DNA of 10,897 nt from Chloroflexota bacterium (lineage in GTDB: Bacteria; Chloroflexota; Dehalococcoidia; JACQTR01): positions 1 to 10,897 of the forward strand of contig JACQTR010000093.1 in the NCBI GenBank assembly GCA_016210705.1. Reading direction: 5' to 3'. Of this stretch, positions 1 to 7,258 are shown in pieces. Position 1 is the first letter of the stretch. Every line of letters starts with the position of its first letter. The notes below the pieces were generated by a model, which did not search any database, was not told where the DNA came from, and was given only the letters and a program-made list of their open reading frames with translations. A program made the translations under genes and the position numbers.

Positions 1-75
1 GCCGATGCCAAGATTATAAATAGCGATGACCTAACCATCGAGGAGGTTCTGGCCGTGATCGAGGGCCTACTTTAG
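1..75 (+). CDS. cmk: Cytidylate kinase, C-terminal end (partial)
   Basis: Only the last 24 codons are present, read in frame 1 and ending in TAG at 73-75. The visible peptide (ADAKIINSDDLTIEEVL...) matches the usual C-terminus of cytidylate kinases, where an aspartate-containing strand is followed by an (L/M)(T/S)IEEVV-type helix. The enzyme phosphorylates CMP and dCMP to the diphosphates in the cytoplasm. The call also rests on context: the next two genes are plsC and ispH, and cmk-plsC-ispH is a known gene order. The P-loop and catalytic residues lie outside the window, so the assignment is by tail motif and neighbourhood only. Another small kinase with a similar tail cannot be fully excluded. 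Confidence 0.72.
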   Translation, partial: ADAKIINSDDLTIEEVLAVIEGLL

Positions 76-83
76 GGGGCTCA

Positions 84-758
84 ATGCCTTTCTTGTATCC
101 CATATGCACCACTATGATGAAAGAGGCCCTCTTGCTCCTCAGCCAATGGCATGTGAAGGGACAGGATAACGTCCCCTCTCAAGGCCCCCTCATCATCGCT
201 GCTAATCATTTGAGCTTCATTGATCCCCCCCTCCTAGCCGCCAGCATCCCCCGACGGATCGCCTTTATGACCAAGGAAGAGGCCTTTGCTCCCCCAGGAG
301 GTTTTTTTATCCGTAACTACGGAGCTTTCCCAGTACGCCGAGGCCGATGGGATAGAAATGCTCTGCGGCAGGCTAATCAACTGTTGAAGGAAGGGGGTGC
401 CTTGGGAATGTTTCCTGAGGGCACCCGAAGCTGGGGACGAGGCTTGCAGCGAGGCTATTCCGGAGTGGCAATCATCGCCAGCCGCTCGGGAGCACCTATC
501 TTGCCGGTTGGCATCGCCGGCAGCGAAAGGGTGAAGGGTCTAGCTGACGTCTTTAGTAGGCCCGCCATAACGGTCAGGCTGGGGCGGCCTTTCTTTCTAC
601 CCCAAACCAATGGCCAGCGTAACAACTATCAGCTCTCCTTCGCCACCGACCTTATTATGAAACACATAGCCAGCCTACTTCCGTCCTATTTGCAAGGGAT
701 ATACCAAGAGCAAGATAGTGGAACCAAAAAAGAGCTTGAATTGGTGGAGGTGGGCTAG
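84..758 (+). CDS. plsC: 1-acyl-sn-glycerol-3-phosphate acyltransferase
   Basis: A 224-residue PlsC-family acyltransferase, which transfers an acyl group to lysophosphatidic acid to make phosphatidic acid for membrane phospholipids. The catalytic HX4D motif is visible as NHLSFID with His42 and Asp47. The substrate-binding block FPEGTRS follows at 110-116. A third family block (APILPVGI) is near 136-143, and GAFPVRRG at 80-87 is also typical. The N-terminal 25 residues are moderately hydrophobic and amphipathic rather than a clear transmembrane helix, which suggests peripheral membrane attachment. The length fits the short bacterial members. The ATG at 84 is 8 bp after the cmk stop, and a run of five G at 75-79 could act as ribosome binding site. 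The gene ends with tandem in-frame stops, TAG then TAA (756-761). It is probably co-transcribed with cmk and ispH. The exact acyl donor (acyl-ACP or acyl-CoA) cannot be read from the sequence. Confidence 0.93.
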   Translation: MPFLYPICTTMMKEALLLLSQWHVKGQDNVPSQGPLIIAANHLSFIDPPLLAASIPRRIAFMTKEEAFAPPGGFFIRNYGAFPVRRGRWDRNALRQANQLLKEGGALGMFPEGTRSWGRGLQRGYSGVAIIASRSGAPILPVGIAGSERVKGLADVFSRPAITVRLGRPFFLPQTNGQRNNYQLSFATDLIMKHIASLLPSYLQGIYQEQDSGTKKELELVEVG

Positions 759-766
759 TAAGAGTT

Positions 767-1630
767 ATGGAAATCTACCGCGCCTCGGCCATGGGATTTT
801 GCTTCGGGGTAAGACGAGCCTTAGAGATGATGGAAGAGGCAGCCCATAAGGAAGGTCCCATCCAGAGCTTGGGGGCTACCGTTCACAATCGTCAGGTTAT
901 GGAGCGCCTGGCTCGTAGCGGGGTGGAGACCGTCGAGTGTTTAGAGGAGGTGCGGGGCCCCAGGGTTGCCATCTCCTCCCACGGAGTAGGGCCCGATGTC
1001 ATTGAGAAGCTTCAGGGGCAAGGACTCCAAATCCTCGATACCACTTGCGCCTTTGTGCGGCGAGCCCAGAGGGCAGCCCAAAGGCTGGCGCAGGCGGGCT
1101 TCACCGTGGTGGTTTTTGGCGACCCCCAACATCCGGAGGTGAAAGGAGTACTCGGCTGGAGCGGAGGTGGCCTGGCTATCCCGCGCTGGGAACCAGGACT
1201 TAGGGTGGGACACCGAGTGGGAGTGCTCGCCCAGACCACCCAAAGCTCACCTCACTTCGCCCAATTTGTCTCCCAACTCCTCTGCGACGTAGGGGACGAG
1301 CTGAGCGAGCTCCGGGTGGTAAACACCATCTGCAATGCCACCACCCAACGGCAAAGGGCCGCCTTAGAGCTAGCCCAAAGGGTGGATATTATGGTGGTCG
1401 TCGGGGGACGAAATAGCGCCAACACCCAGCGCCTGACAGAGATGGTAACCGAGGACGGGGTTGAAACCTATCACATCGAAACGGCAGAGGAGTTGAACCC
1501 TGATTGGTTTAAAGACAAACACCGGGTTGGGATAACGGCTGGTGCCTCTACCCCAGACTCAGTAATTGAAGAAGTTGAGCAACGGTTGAAGGCTCTGGTA
1601 CGGGAAATGACCCCCAGTTTGAGCCATTAG
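767..1630 (+). CDS. ispH: 4-hydroxy-3-methylbut-2-enyl diphosphate reductase
   Basis: IspH (LytB) is the iron-sulphur enzyme of the last MEP-pathway step, reducing HMBPP to IPP and DMAPP in the cytoplasm. All three cluster cysteines are seen: Cys12 in GFCFGV, Cys94 in DTTCAFV and Cys189 in NTICNATTQRQ. The substrate-contacting histidines are also present: His40 (TVHN), His72 (SSHGV) and His122 in HPEVKG, with the catalytic glutamate Glu124 two residues after the last. The 287-residue length is normal for a stand-alone IspH, with no fused S1 domain as found in some clostridia. The ATG lies 8 bp after the plsC stop, and a GGAGG inside the end of plsC (around 746-750) is somewhat far, so the ribosome binding site is not strong. 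Translation is likely coupled to plsC. It implies that this organism makes isoprenoids by the MEP route. Confidence 0.97.
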   Translation: MEIYRASAMGFCFGVRRALEMMEEAAHKEGPIQSLGATVHNRQVMERLARSGVETVECLEEVRGPRVAISSHGVGPDVIEKLQGQGLQILDTTCAFVRRAQRAAQRLAQAGFTVVVFGDPQHPEVKGVLGWSGGGLAIPRWEPGLRVGHRVGVLAQTTQSSPHFAQFVSQLLCDVGDELSELRVVNTICNATTQRQRAALELAQRVDIMVVVGGRNSANTQRLTEMVTEDGVETYHIETAEELNPDWFKDKHRVGITAGASTPDSVIEEVEQRLKALVREMTPSLSH

Positions 1631-1677
1631 GAAGTTATCGAGTGCTATGTTTAACTTAGGCTACAAAAGATGACCAA

Positions 1678-3519
1678 ATGTGCGGCGTCATCGGTTACGT
1701 AGGGCAAAGGACAGCCCTGCCCATCCTTCTGGACGGGCTCCAGCACCTAGAATATCGAGGCTACGATAGCGCTGGCATCGCCCTACTGACCGAAGAGGGT
1801 AAATTCACCATCAGGAAAACCATGGGTAAGCTCTCTAGCCTCCTGGCGGCGGTGGCCGATAATCCCCCAGGGTTGACGGGTATAGGGCACACACGATGGG
1901 CGACTCACGGGAAGCCTTCGGCTGTAAACGCTCATCCCCATCTGGACTGCAAGGGAGAGATAGCCGTCATCCACAACGGTATCGTAGAAAATTACATGGA
2001 GTTGAAGCGGGAACTCCTGGCCGAGGGCCACACCTTCGTCTCAGAAACGGACACCGAGGTACTACCACACCTGGTGGAACGCTATCTGAGGTACGGGGAT
2101 GACCTGGAAGGGGCCGTGGCTAAGGCTTTGGGCGAGATCAAAGGGGCTCACGCCCTTATGGTTATGAGCCGGGCCCGCCCCGACCGAATTATCGCTGCCC
2201 GAGTAGGCAACGCCGGCGGCGTCATCGTCGGCTATGGAGATGGCGAAATGTTCCTGGCTAGCGACCTACCCGCTCTCTTGCCATATACCCAGAGGGTGGT
2301 TTTCCTGGCCAACCGCGAGCTAGCTGCGGTGACGGCGACCGGGGCCACCTATTTTAACCCTCAGGGTAAGATCTTAGGGAAAAACCCACAAACCGTATCT
2401 TACGATCCTGTAGCCGCCGCCAAGGGCGGCTATAAGCATTTCATGTTTAAGGAGATCATGGAGCAGGCGGAGACAGTAACCGACGCCCTTAGGGGTCGGC
2501 TAGCTTTCAGCCCCCCCGATATTCTCTTAGAGGAGATCCCTTTCTCCGAAGACAAGCTCCGTACCATAAATCGTGTGGTACTGGTGGCCTGTGGTACCAG
2601 CCTACACGCCGCCATGGTAGGCCGCCAATTTATAGAGAGCCTGGCTCACCTCCCCACCCAGGCCGAACACGCCTCGGAGTTTCGCTACCGCGACCCCGTG
2701 GTGAGCCCGGATACCTTAATGATTTCGGTGGGACAATCGGGAGAGACAGTAGACACCTTAGCGGCTATGGAAGAGGCAAAGGTTAAGGGTGCTCCCCAGA
2801 TTACCCTTTGCAACGTTATGGGCTCCCAGGCCACCCGCATCGCCGATGCCGTTATTTCTCTTCGCGCCGGGTTAGAGATCGGAGTGGCCAGCACCAAGAC
2901 CTTCACCTCTTCCTTAGTGGTCCTTTATCTTCTAGCGGCCTATCTGGGCAAGATACGAGGGGCCATTTCGGCCGAGGACATGGAAGCCCTAACCCAGAAC
3001 CTGGTCCGACTGCCCGACCTAGTGGGCCGGGTTTTAGAAGGAAATGATCAATACCAACACCTAAGTCACCATTTCTTCCGTCTTGCCAATTTTCTCTATT
3101 TAGGCCGAGGGATAAACTATCCTATTGCCCTAGAGGGAGCCTTGAAGCTCAAAGAGGTTAGCTACATCCATGCCGAGGGCTACCCTGCGGGAGAGATGAA
3201 ACATGGCCCCATAGCCCTCATCGATGAAAACATGCCGGTGGTAGCCATCGCCGTGCGCGACCAGGTATATGACAAGATGGTTAACAACATCGAGCAGGTT
3301 AAAGCTCGAGATGGATTGGTTATCGCCGTGGCCACCGAGGGGGACAAAGAAATAGCCTCTAAGGCGGATCACGTTATCTACGTACCTCCCACTCCTCCCC
3401 TATTGAGCCCGATGGTGACGGCCGTGCCCCTTCAGCTATTGGCCTACCACATCGCCGTTAGAAGGGGATACGACGTAGATCAACCAAGGAACCTAGCCAA
3501 AACAGTCACGGTAGAATGA
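1678..3519 (+). CDS. glmS: Glutamine--fructose-6-phosphate aminotransferase (isomerizing)
   Basis: GlmS makes glucosamine-6-phosphate from fructose-6-phosphate and glutamine, the entry step to UDP-GlcNAc and the cell wall or glycan precursors. At 613 residues it is full length. Residues 1-220 are the class II glutaminase domain: MCGVIGYVG places the nucleophile Cys directly after the initiator Met, and HTRWATHG (71-78) and HNGIVENY (99-106) follow. Two SIS isomerase domains come next, with CGTSLHA (305-311), GQSGETVDT (352-360) and ASTKTFT (404-410) in the first. The second has LKLKEVSYIHAEGYP (489-503), KHGP (508-511) and the C-terminal PRNLAKTVTVE. Lys490, Glu493, His509 and Lys608 match the E. 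coli catalytic set at a constant offset of five. At that offset Gly352 replaces the phosphate-binding serine. The 47-bp leader is too short for a glmS ribozyme and shows only a weak ribosome binding site. Confidence 0.97.
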   Translation: MCGVIGYVGQRTALPILLDGLQHLEYRGYDSAGIALLTEEGKFTIRKTMGKLSSLLAAVADNPPGLTGIGHTRWATHGKPSAVNAHPHLDCKGEIAVIHNGIVENYMELKRELLAEGHTFVSETDTEVLPHLVERYLRYGDDLEGAVAKALGEIKGAHALMVMSRARPDRIIAARVGNAGGVIVGYGDGEMFLASDLPALLPYTQRVVFLANRELAAVTATGATYFNPQGKILGKNPQTVSYDPVAAAKGGYKHFMFKEIMEQAETVTDALRGRLAFSPPDILLEEIPFSEDKLRTINRVVLVACGTSLHAAMVGRQFIESLAHLPTQAEHASEFRYRDPVVSPDTLMISVGQSGETVDTLAAMEEAKVKGAPQITLCNVMGSQATRIADAVISLRAGLEIGVASTKTFTSSLVVLYLLAAYLGKIRGAISAEDMEALTQNLVRLPDLVGRVLEGNDQYQHLSHHFFRLANFLYLGRGINYPIALEGALKLKEVSYIHAEGYPAGEMKHGPIALIDENMPVVAIAVRDQVYDKMVNNIEQVKARDGLVIAVATEGDKEIASKADHVIYVPPTPPLLSPMVTAVPLQLLAYHIAVRRGYDVDQPRNLAKTVTVE

Positions 3520-3528
3520 TCAAAACCC

Positions 3529-3535
3529 AAAGGAG
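3529..3535 (+). promoter_or_regulatory. Ribosome binding site of the small gene after glmS
   Basis: AAAGGAG stands 4 bases before the ATG at 3540. It decides the start of the following small gene. The in-frame ATG at 3516, which overlaps the glmS stop, has no comparable site and would add only eight residues of unremarkable composition. The spacing is on the short side, but the match to the anti-Shine-Dalgarno sequence is among the best in the window. Confidence 0.6.
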
Positions 3536-3539
3536 TACC

Positions 3540-3737
3540 ATGATTTGGGAAAAATTCGGTATCTACCTCAATGTCAAAGAGAATAAAGTGATGAGGATCA
3601 ATTCCCCTTACGCGATCCCTTCTGGAGAAGAATGGGTGTTCCTAACCGCTGATGTCAATATGCCCCTACTAGGCATTCGGGAGTTGGTCCGACAAAAGGG
3701 GCTAACCTCCAACCCTGAAGGGGTTCAGTGGGCTTAG
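3540..3737 (+). CDS. Small protein of unknown function, 65 residues
   Basis: I do not recognise this protein. The start at 3540 is chosen because a Shine-Dalgarno sequence precedes it. A longer form from 3516 (73 residues) overlaps the glmS stop by four bases. The protein begins MIWEKFGIYLNVKENKV and looks like a compact soluble fold. Two probable strands (GIYLNV and VMRI) are followed by a strand at EEWVFLTADVN, a helix at LLGIRELVRQKGL, and a short tail ending in VQWA. It has three tryptophans, no cysteine, no signal peptide and no membrane segment. Two in-frame TAG stops follow each other at 3735-3740. It sits 20 bp after glmS in the same direction and 88 bp before pps, which has its own promoter, so it is probably expressed with glmS. 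Its reality rests on the start signal, position and protein-like composition, not on recognised homology. Confidence 0.62.
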   Translation: MIWEKFGIYLNVKENKVMRINSPYAIPSGEEWVFLTADVNMPLLGIRELVRQKGLTSNPEGVQWA

Positions 3738-3761
3738 TAGCGGAGGCTATATCTCTATCTA

Positions 3762-3788
3762 TTGTGTCCAACCTTAATATGGTATAAT
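3762..3788 (+). promoter_or_regulatory. Extended -10 sigma-A promoter for pps
   Basis: TATAAT at 3783-3788 is a perfect -10 hexamer. It is preceded by TG one base upstream (3780-3781), giving the extended -10 form. A poor -35 candidate, TTGTGT at 3762-3767, has a 15-bp spacer and matches mainly in its TTG. Extended -10 promoters often work without a good -35. The predicted start point is near 3795, giving a leader of about 30 nt that contains the ribosome binding site AGAAGGA (3811-3817), 8 bases from the pps ATG. The 88-bp gap is AT-rich compared with the genes around it, as expected for a promoter. This separates pps from the glmS unit. Confidence 0.7.
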
Positions 3789-3825
3789 GAAATACTGCCT
3801 AGAATACTAAAGAAGGATAAAAGCA

Positions 3826-6111
3826 ATGAGCAAAGGGTTCACCCTCTGGTTTCACCAAGTGAACAAAGGGGATGTGCCCTTGGTGGGAGGCAAGGGCGCT
3901 AATCTGGGAGAGATGACCCAAGCCAACATCCCAGTTCCTCCCGGTTTTATAGTTTCGGCGGAGGCTTATTTTTATTTTTTAGAGAAGGCGGGGCTGGAGA
4001 GAAAAATAAAGGGGTTCTTGGATACCCTAGACATCAATGACAGCACACGGCTCCAAGAGGTAGCAGCCCAGATTAAGCAGACCATCATGGAATCACCCAT
4101 GCCCACCGAAATTGCTGAAGAGATCTCTCGAGCCTATAGAGAGATGAGAAAAGGCCTAGTGGCCGTACGCTCCTCGGCCACCGCTGAGGATCTACCTGAG
4201 GCCTCCTTTGCCGGCCAGCAACGAACCTTTCTTAATGTTCAAGGAGAGGCCGAGGTAATTGCCGCCGTCCAGGGCTGTTGGGCCTCCCTCTTCGAGCCTA
4301 GAGCCATTTTCTATCGCCACCAACAGGGTTTCGACCATTTTAAGGTGGGGGTCGCCGTGCCCGTCCAGGAGATGGTGCAGTCGGAGGCCTCAGGGGTTAT
4401 GTTCACCTTGGATCCCATAACCAACGATAAAGACAAAATAGTTGTGGAGGCGGTATTCGGTTTGGGGGAGACAATAGTGTCAGGGGAGGTCACCCCCGAC
4501 CTTTATGTAGTGGACAAAAAGCGCCTGGAAATACTGGACAAAAGGATAGAGAGGCAAGAGTGGGAATTGGTAAGAAACCTAGAAAAACGCCGTGATGGCG
4601 ACGAGAATAATATCCAAGCCACCATTCCTCCGACTGAGCAGAGCCGGCAGAAGTTAGCTGATAAAGAGATCATCGCCTTGGCCCAAATAGGTCGGAGAAT
4701 CGAGGAGCTCTACCAATTCCCCCAGGACATCGAATGGGCCAGAAAAGATAATCACCTATATATCGTCCAAGCTCGGCCGGTCACCACCCTGGAGTTGGCC
4801 CAGGAGAGTGCCGAATCTGTAGTTTTGTCTGAGGCCCGCGTTCTCCTTTCTGGCTCACCGGCCAGCCCAGGAATCGGCGCCGGGCCCGTTAAGACCATCA
4901 ACGATGCTTCTGAAATCAACATCGTGATGGCGGGCGATGTGTTGGTAGCAGAAATGACCACCCCCGACTTCGTTCCCGCCATGAAACGGGCAGTGGCTAT
5001 CGTCACCGATAGGGGTGGGCGAACCGCCCACGCCGCTATCGTCAGCCGGGAGCTAGGCATTCCCTGCGTGGTGGGAACCAAAGACGCCACCCGCATTTTA
5101 AAATCAGGCCAAATGGTCACGGTGGATGGCTCCAGAGGCAAGGTCTATGAGGGGAAAATTCTAGAGACGAAAGTCGCTCCCAATGTTATTCGTCGCCGTC
5201 ATCTAAAGACCAGGACAAGGCTCTATGTTAACCTGGCAGAGCCTGAACTGGCGCCGGTTGTGGCAGCCCGGGACGTTGATGGGGTTGGCCTCCTTCGTGC
5301 CGAATTCATTATCGCCCAAATCGGGGAACACCCCAACTACATGCTCAGCCAGGGTCGGGGGCAAGAGTTTATAGACAAGCTGGCGGAAGGTCTCACCCAG
5401 TTTGCGACCGCCTTCTATCCTAGACCCGTAGTCTATCGCACCGCAGACCTCAAAAGCAACGAATACCGCAGCCTCAAAGGAGGCGAGGCATACGAAGAGG
5501 TAGAGGAAAACCCCATGCTAGGGTACCGGGGAGCCTCCCGATATATCAGCGATCTAGCGGCCTACAAACTGGAGCTGGAGTCCATAAAGCGAGTTAGGCA
5601 GCACTATAATAACCTTTGGGTTATGATCCCCTTCGTACGCACCGTAAAGCAACTGGCCGAAACCAAAAAACTCTTATCCGCTTACGGCCTTCGCCGCTCG
5701 CCCACCTTCAAGTTGTGGATGATGGTAGAGGTCCCCTCCAATATCTTCCTCCTGGACAAATTCATTGACGTAGGCATTGATGGCATTTCCATTGGCTCCA
5801 ACGACCTTACCCAGCTGATTTTGGGTATAGACCGCGACAACCCCAAATTGGCCGAGGATTTCGACGAGCGGGATGAGGCGGTTATGATGGCCTTGGAGAT
5901 GGCCATCAAGACAGCGGCCCGAAGGGGCATTACCTGCTCCATATGTGGCCAAGCCCCCTCCGTCTACCCAGAGCTCACCAAGAAGCTGGTAGAATGGGGT
6001 ATTACCTCGGTCTCGGTGGCCCCAGACACATTGGACCAAACCAGGGAGCTCATCGCTCGAATGGAGAGAAGGTTAGCCAAGGCCCAGGGCGAGGGCGCTC
6101 CGTCCTCTTAA
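3826..6111 (+). CDS. ppsA: Phosphoenolpyruvate synthase (pyruvate, water dikinase)
   Basis: This 761-residue enzyme converts pyruvate, ATP and water to PEP, AMP and phosphate, the gluconeogenic entry from pyruvate. Domain order is that of the family. The ATP-grasp-like nucleotide-binding domain spans about 5-325, with GGKGANLGEM (21-30), VRSSATAEDLPEASFAGQQ (114-132), SGVMFTLDP and VQARPVT. The swivelling phosphohistidine domain is at about 335-450, with TDRGGRTAHAAIVSREL and catalytic His402. The PEP/pyruvate-binding barrel follows, with LLRAEF, ENPMLGYRG, MVEVPS, SIGSNDLTQ and the catalytic Cys707 in ICGQAPS. It is slightly shorter than E. coli PpsA (792). The GTAH form of the histidine motif differs from the common TCH but keeps Thr400 and His402. 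Pyruvate phosphate dikinase is less likely because of the SIGSNDLTQ, ICGQ and overall length pattern. A related PEP-utilising enzyme of other specificity is the main alternative. It has its own promoter upstream and a 44-56 bp gap to dgt. Confidence 0.9.
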   Translation: MSKGFTLWFHQVNKGDVPLVGGKGANLGEMTQANIPVPPGFIVSAEAYFYFLEKAGLERKIKGFLDTLDINDSTRLQEVAAQIKQTIMESPMPTEIAEEISRAYREMRKGLVAVRSSATAEDLPEASFAGQQRTFLNVQGEAEVIAAVQGCWASLFEPRAIFYRHQQGFDHFKVGVAVPVQEMVQSEASGVMFTLDPITNDKDKIVVEAVFGLGETIVSGEVTPDLYVVDKKRLEILDKRIERQEWELVRNLEKRRDGDENNIQATIPPTEQSRQKLADKEIIALAQIGRRIEELYQFPQDIEWARKDNHLYIVQARPVTTLELAQESAESVVLSEARVLLSGSPASPGIGAGPVKTINDASEINIVMAGDVLVAEMTTPDFVPAMKRAVAIVTDRGGRTAHAAIVSRELGIPCVVGTKDATRILKSGQMVTVDGSRGKVYEGKILETKVAPNVIRRRHLKTRTRLYVNLAEPELAPVVAARDVDGVGLLRAEFIIAQIGEHPNYMLSQGRGQEFIDKLAEGLTQFATAFYPRPVVYRTADLKSNEYRSLKGGEAYEEVEENPMLGYRGASRYISDLAAYKLELESIKRVRQHYNNLWVMIPFVRTVKQLAETKKLLSAYGLRRSPTFKLWMMVEVPSNIFLLDKFIDVGIDGISIGSNDLTQLILGIDRDNPKLAEDFDERDEAVMMALEMAIKTAARRGITCSICGQAPSVYPELTKKLVEWGITSVSVAPDTLDQTRELIARMERRLAKAQGEGAPSS

Positions 6112-6167
6112 CTAACGTATCAGTTTAAGATGCCCCTATATCCTAGCTGCAGCCATTGTGCCACATG

Positions 6168-7208
6168 ATGTACCATAATGTTCGTCAACGACTGGAAACC
6201 AAAGAGGAGGCTCTTTCTACCTACGCAATACGCAGTCGCCTATCTCGGGGAAGGCAAAGACCTGAGGAGCCTTGTCCAGTGCGCACTGCTTTCCAGCGAG
6301 ACCGAGACCGCATCATCCACTGTAAGGCCTTTCGCCGCCTTAAGCACAAAACCCAGGTTTTCATCGCTCCTGCCGGCGACCATTACGTAACCCGATTAAC
6401 CCACACTTTGGAGGTAGCGCAGATCGCGCGCACCATCTCCCGAGCCCTGAACCTCAACGAGGACCTCACCGAGGCCATGGCCTTGGGGCACGACCTGGGA
6501 CATACCCCATTTGGCCACATCGGCGAGGATGTACTAAACCAACTTTATCCTGAGGGTTTTCGCCACAACGAACAAAGCCTTCGGGTAGTGGACATACTGG
6601 AAAACGATGGTCTGGGCCTCAATCTTACCCAGGAGGTAAGAGAAGGTATCCTTAATCACTCAAAATCAGGAGAGGAGATTCTGGGTCAAGGCTGGGGCCA
6701 TGCCCCTACCTTGGAGGCCGAAGTAGTCAAAATTTCCGACTCGGTGGCCTATCTTAATCACGACATTGACGATGCCATCCGGGCTGGCCTTATCAGCGAT
6801 GAGGATCTACCCGCATCGGTAATGGCTACCTTGGGTAGCTCCCGATCGCAGCGAATAAATACCCTGGTCTGCGATATAATCGCCGAATCCTGGGCGGCCA
6901 CGGGAGAGGAGAGACAGGACAGGGAGAAACCCCAGATAACTATGAGCCCCAGGGTTTTAGCGGCGGCCAACGACTTGCGTCAATTTCTATGGCAAAGGGT
7001 CTACGAAGTGAGCTCGGTGGGAGAAGCAGAGAGGGCTAAGGAAACGGTGAGCTCTCTTTATCACTATTTTTTAGCCAACGGAGACCAATTACCGGCTGAG
7101 TACGGCTGGCGAAGGGATCCTTTAGAACGCCAGGTGGTAGACTACATTGCTAGTATGACTGATAGATACGCCACGGAGATGCTCCAAACGGTGGGGATAA
7201 AGCTATAG
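6168..7208 (+). CDS. dgt: Deoxyguanosinetriphosphate triphosphohydrolase (dGTPase), HD superfamily
   Basis: Dgt hydrolyses dGTP (in some family members other dNTPs) to the nucleoside and triphosphate, trimming the dNTP pool. The family signature is clear: SRGR...E...PVRTAFQRDRDRI is followed by FRRLKHKTQVF, then RLTHTLEVAQIA and LGHDLGHTPFGH. The latter two supply the HD-domain metal ligands His...His-Asp, with the last Asp in YLNHDIDD. About 346 residues is the usual length of the short, non-enterobacterial class. The start is uncertain: TTG at 6156, ATG at 6165 and ATG at 6168 are all in frame, and none has a convincing Shine-Dalgarno sequence. I prefer 6168 because family members usually begin a few residues before the (I/V)R-x-x-x-E block. 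It follows pps and precedes dnaG, and dGTP pool control beside primase is functionally sensible. Substrate preference cannot be decided from sequence. Confidence 0.9.
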   Translation: MYHNVRQRLETKEEALSTYAIRSRLSRGRQRPEEPCPVRTAFQRDRDRIIHCKAFRRLKHKTQVFIAPAGDHYVTRLTHTLEVAQIARTISRALNLNEDLTEAMALGHDLGHTPFGHIGEDVLNQLYPEGFRHNEQSLRVVDILENDGLGLNLTQEVREGILNHSKSGEEILGQGWGHAPTLEAEVVKISDSVAYLNHDIDDAIRAGLISDEDLPASVMATLGSSRSQRINTLVCDIIAESWAATGEERQDREKPQITMSPRVLAAANDLRQFLWQRVYEVSSVGEAERAKETVSSLYHYFLANGDQLPAEYGWRRDPLERQVVDYIASMTDRYATEMLQTVGIKL

Positions 7209-7214
7209 AGGCCG

Positions 7215-7241
7215 CATCCTTTATCGTCAAGGGGTGTTTTT
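7215..7241 (+). terminator. Possible weak intrinsic terminator or attenuator between dgt and dnaG
   Basis: Bases 7215-7222 (CATCCTTT) can pair with 7229-7236 (AAGGGGTG) in an unbroken 8-bp stem with a 6-base loop. Three pairs are G-C, three are A-U and two are G-U wobbles. TTTTT follows immediately at 7237-7241. The layout, 6 bases after the dgt stop, is that of an intrinsic terminator, but the stem is weak, so partial termination is more plausible than full. If it works, dnaG-rpoD would need a promoter inside dgt or in this gap. TAATAT at 7241-7246 is the only candidate I see and would leave almost no leader. Confidence 0.33.
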
Positions 7242-7258
7242 AATATAGGGTAACTTAA

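Noticed and set aside
941..1243. Open frames of 100 or more residues on the - strand opposite ispH, pps, rpoD and dnaG
   Set aside because: They lie antisense to clearly recognised genes, have no ribosome binding sites that I can see, and translate to compositions typical of shadow frames.
1631..1677. Possible promoter before glmS (TGC-TATGTT at 1643-1651)
   Set aside because: The -10 matches only four of six bases, and the nearest TTGA-like -35 is about 21 bp away. It may be a weak extended -10 promoter but is not strong enough to list.
1631..1677. glmS ribozyme or riboswitch upstream of glmS
   Set aside because: Only 47 bp separate ispH and glmS, far less than the glmS ribozyme needs, and no matching core is visible.
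3516..3539. Longer start of the small gene at ATG 3516, overlapping the glmS stop (ATGA)
   Set aside because: ATGA overlaps do occur in operons, but the ATG at 3540 has a good Shine-Dalgarno sequence and 3516 has none. The extra eight residues are not distinctive.
3738..3749. Hairpin TAGC-GGAG-GCTA just after the small gene
   Set aside because: The stem is only 4 bp and no T tract follows, so it does not support a terminator.
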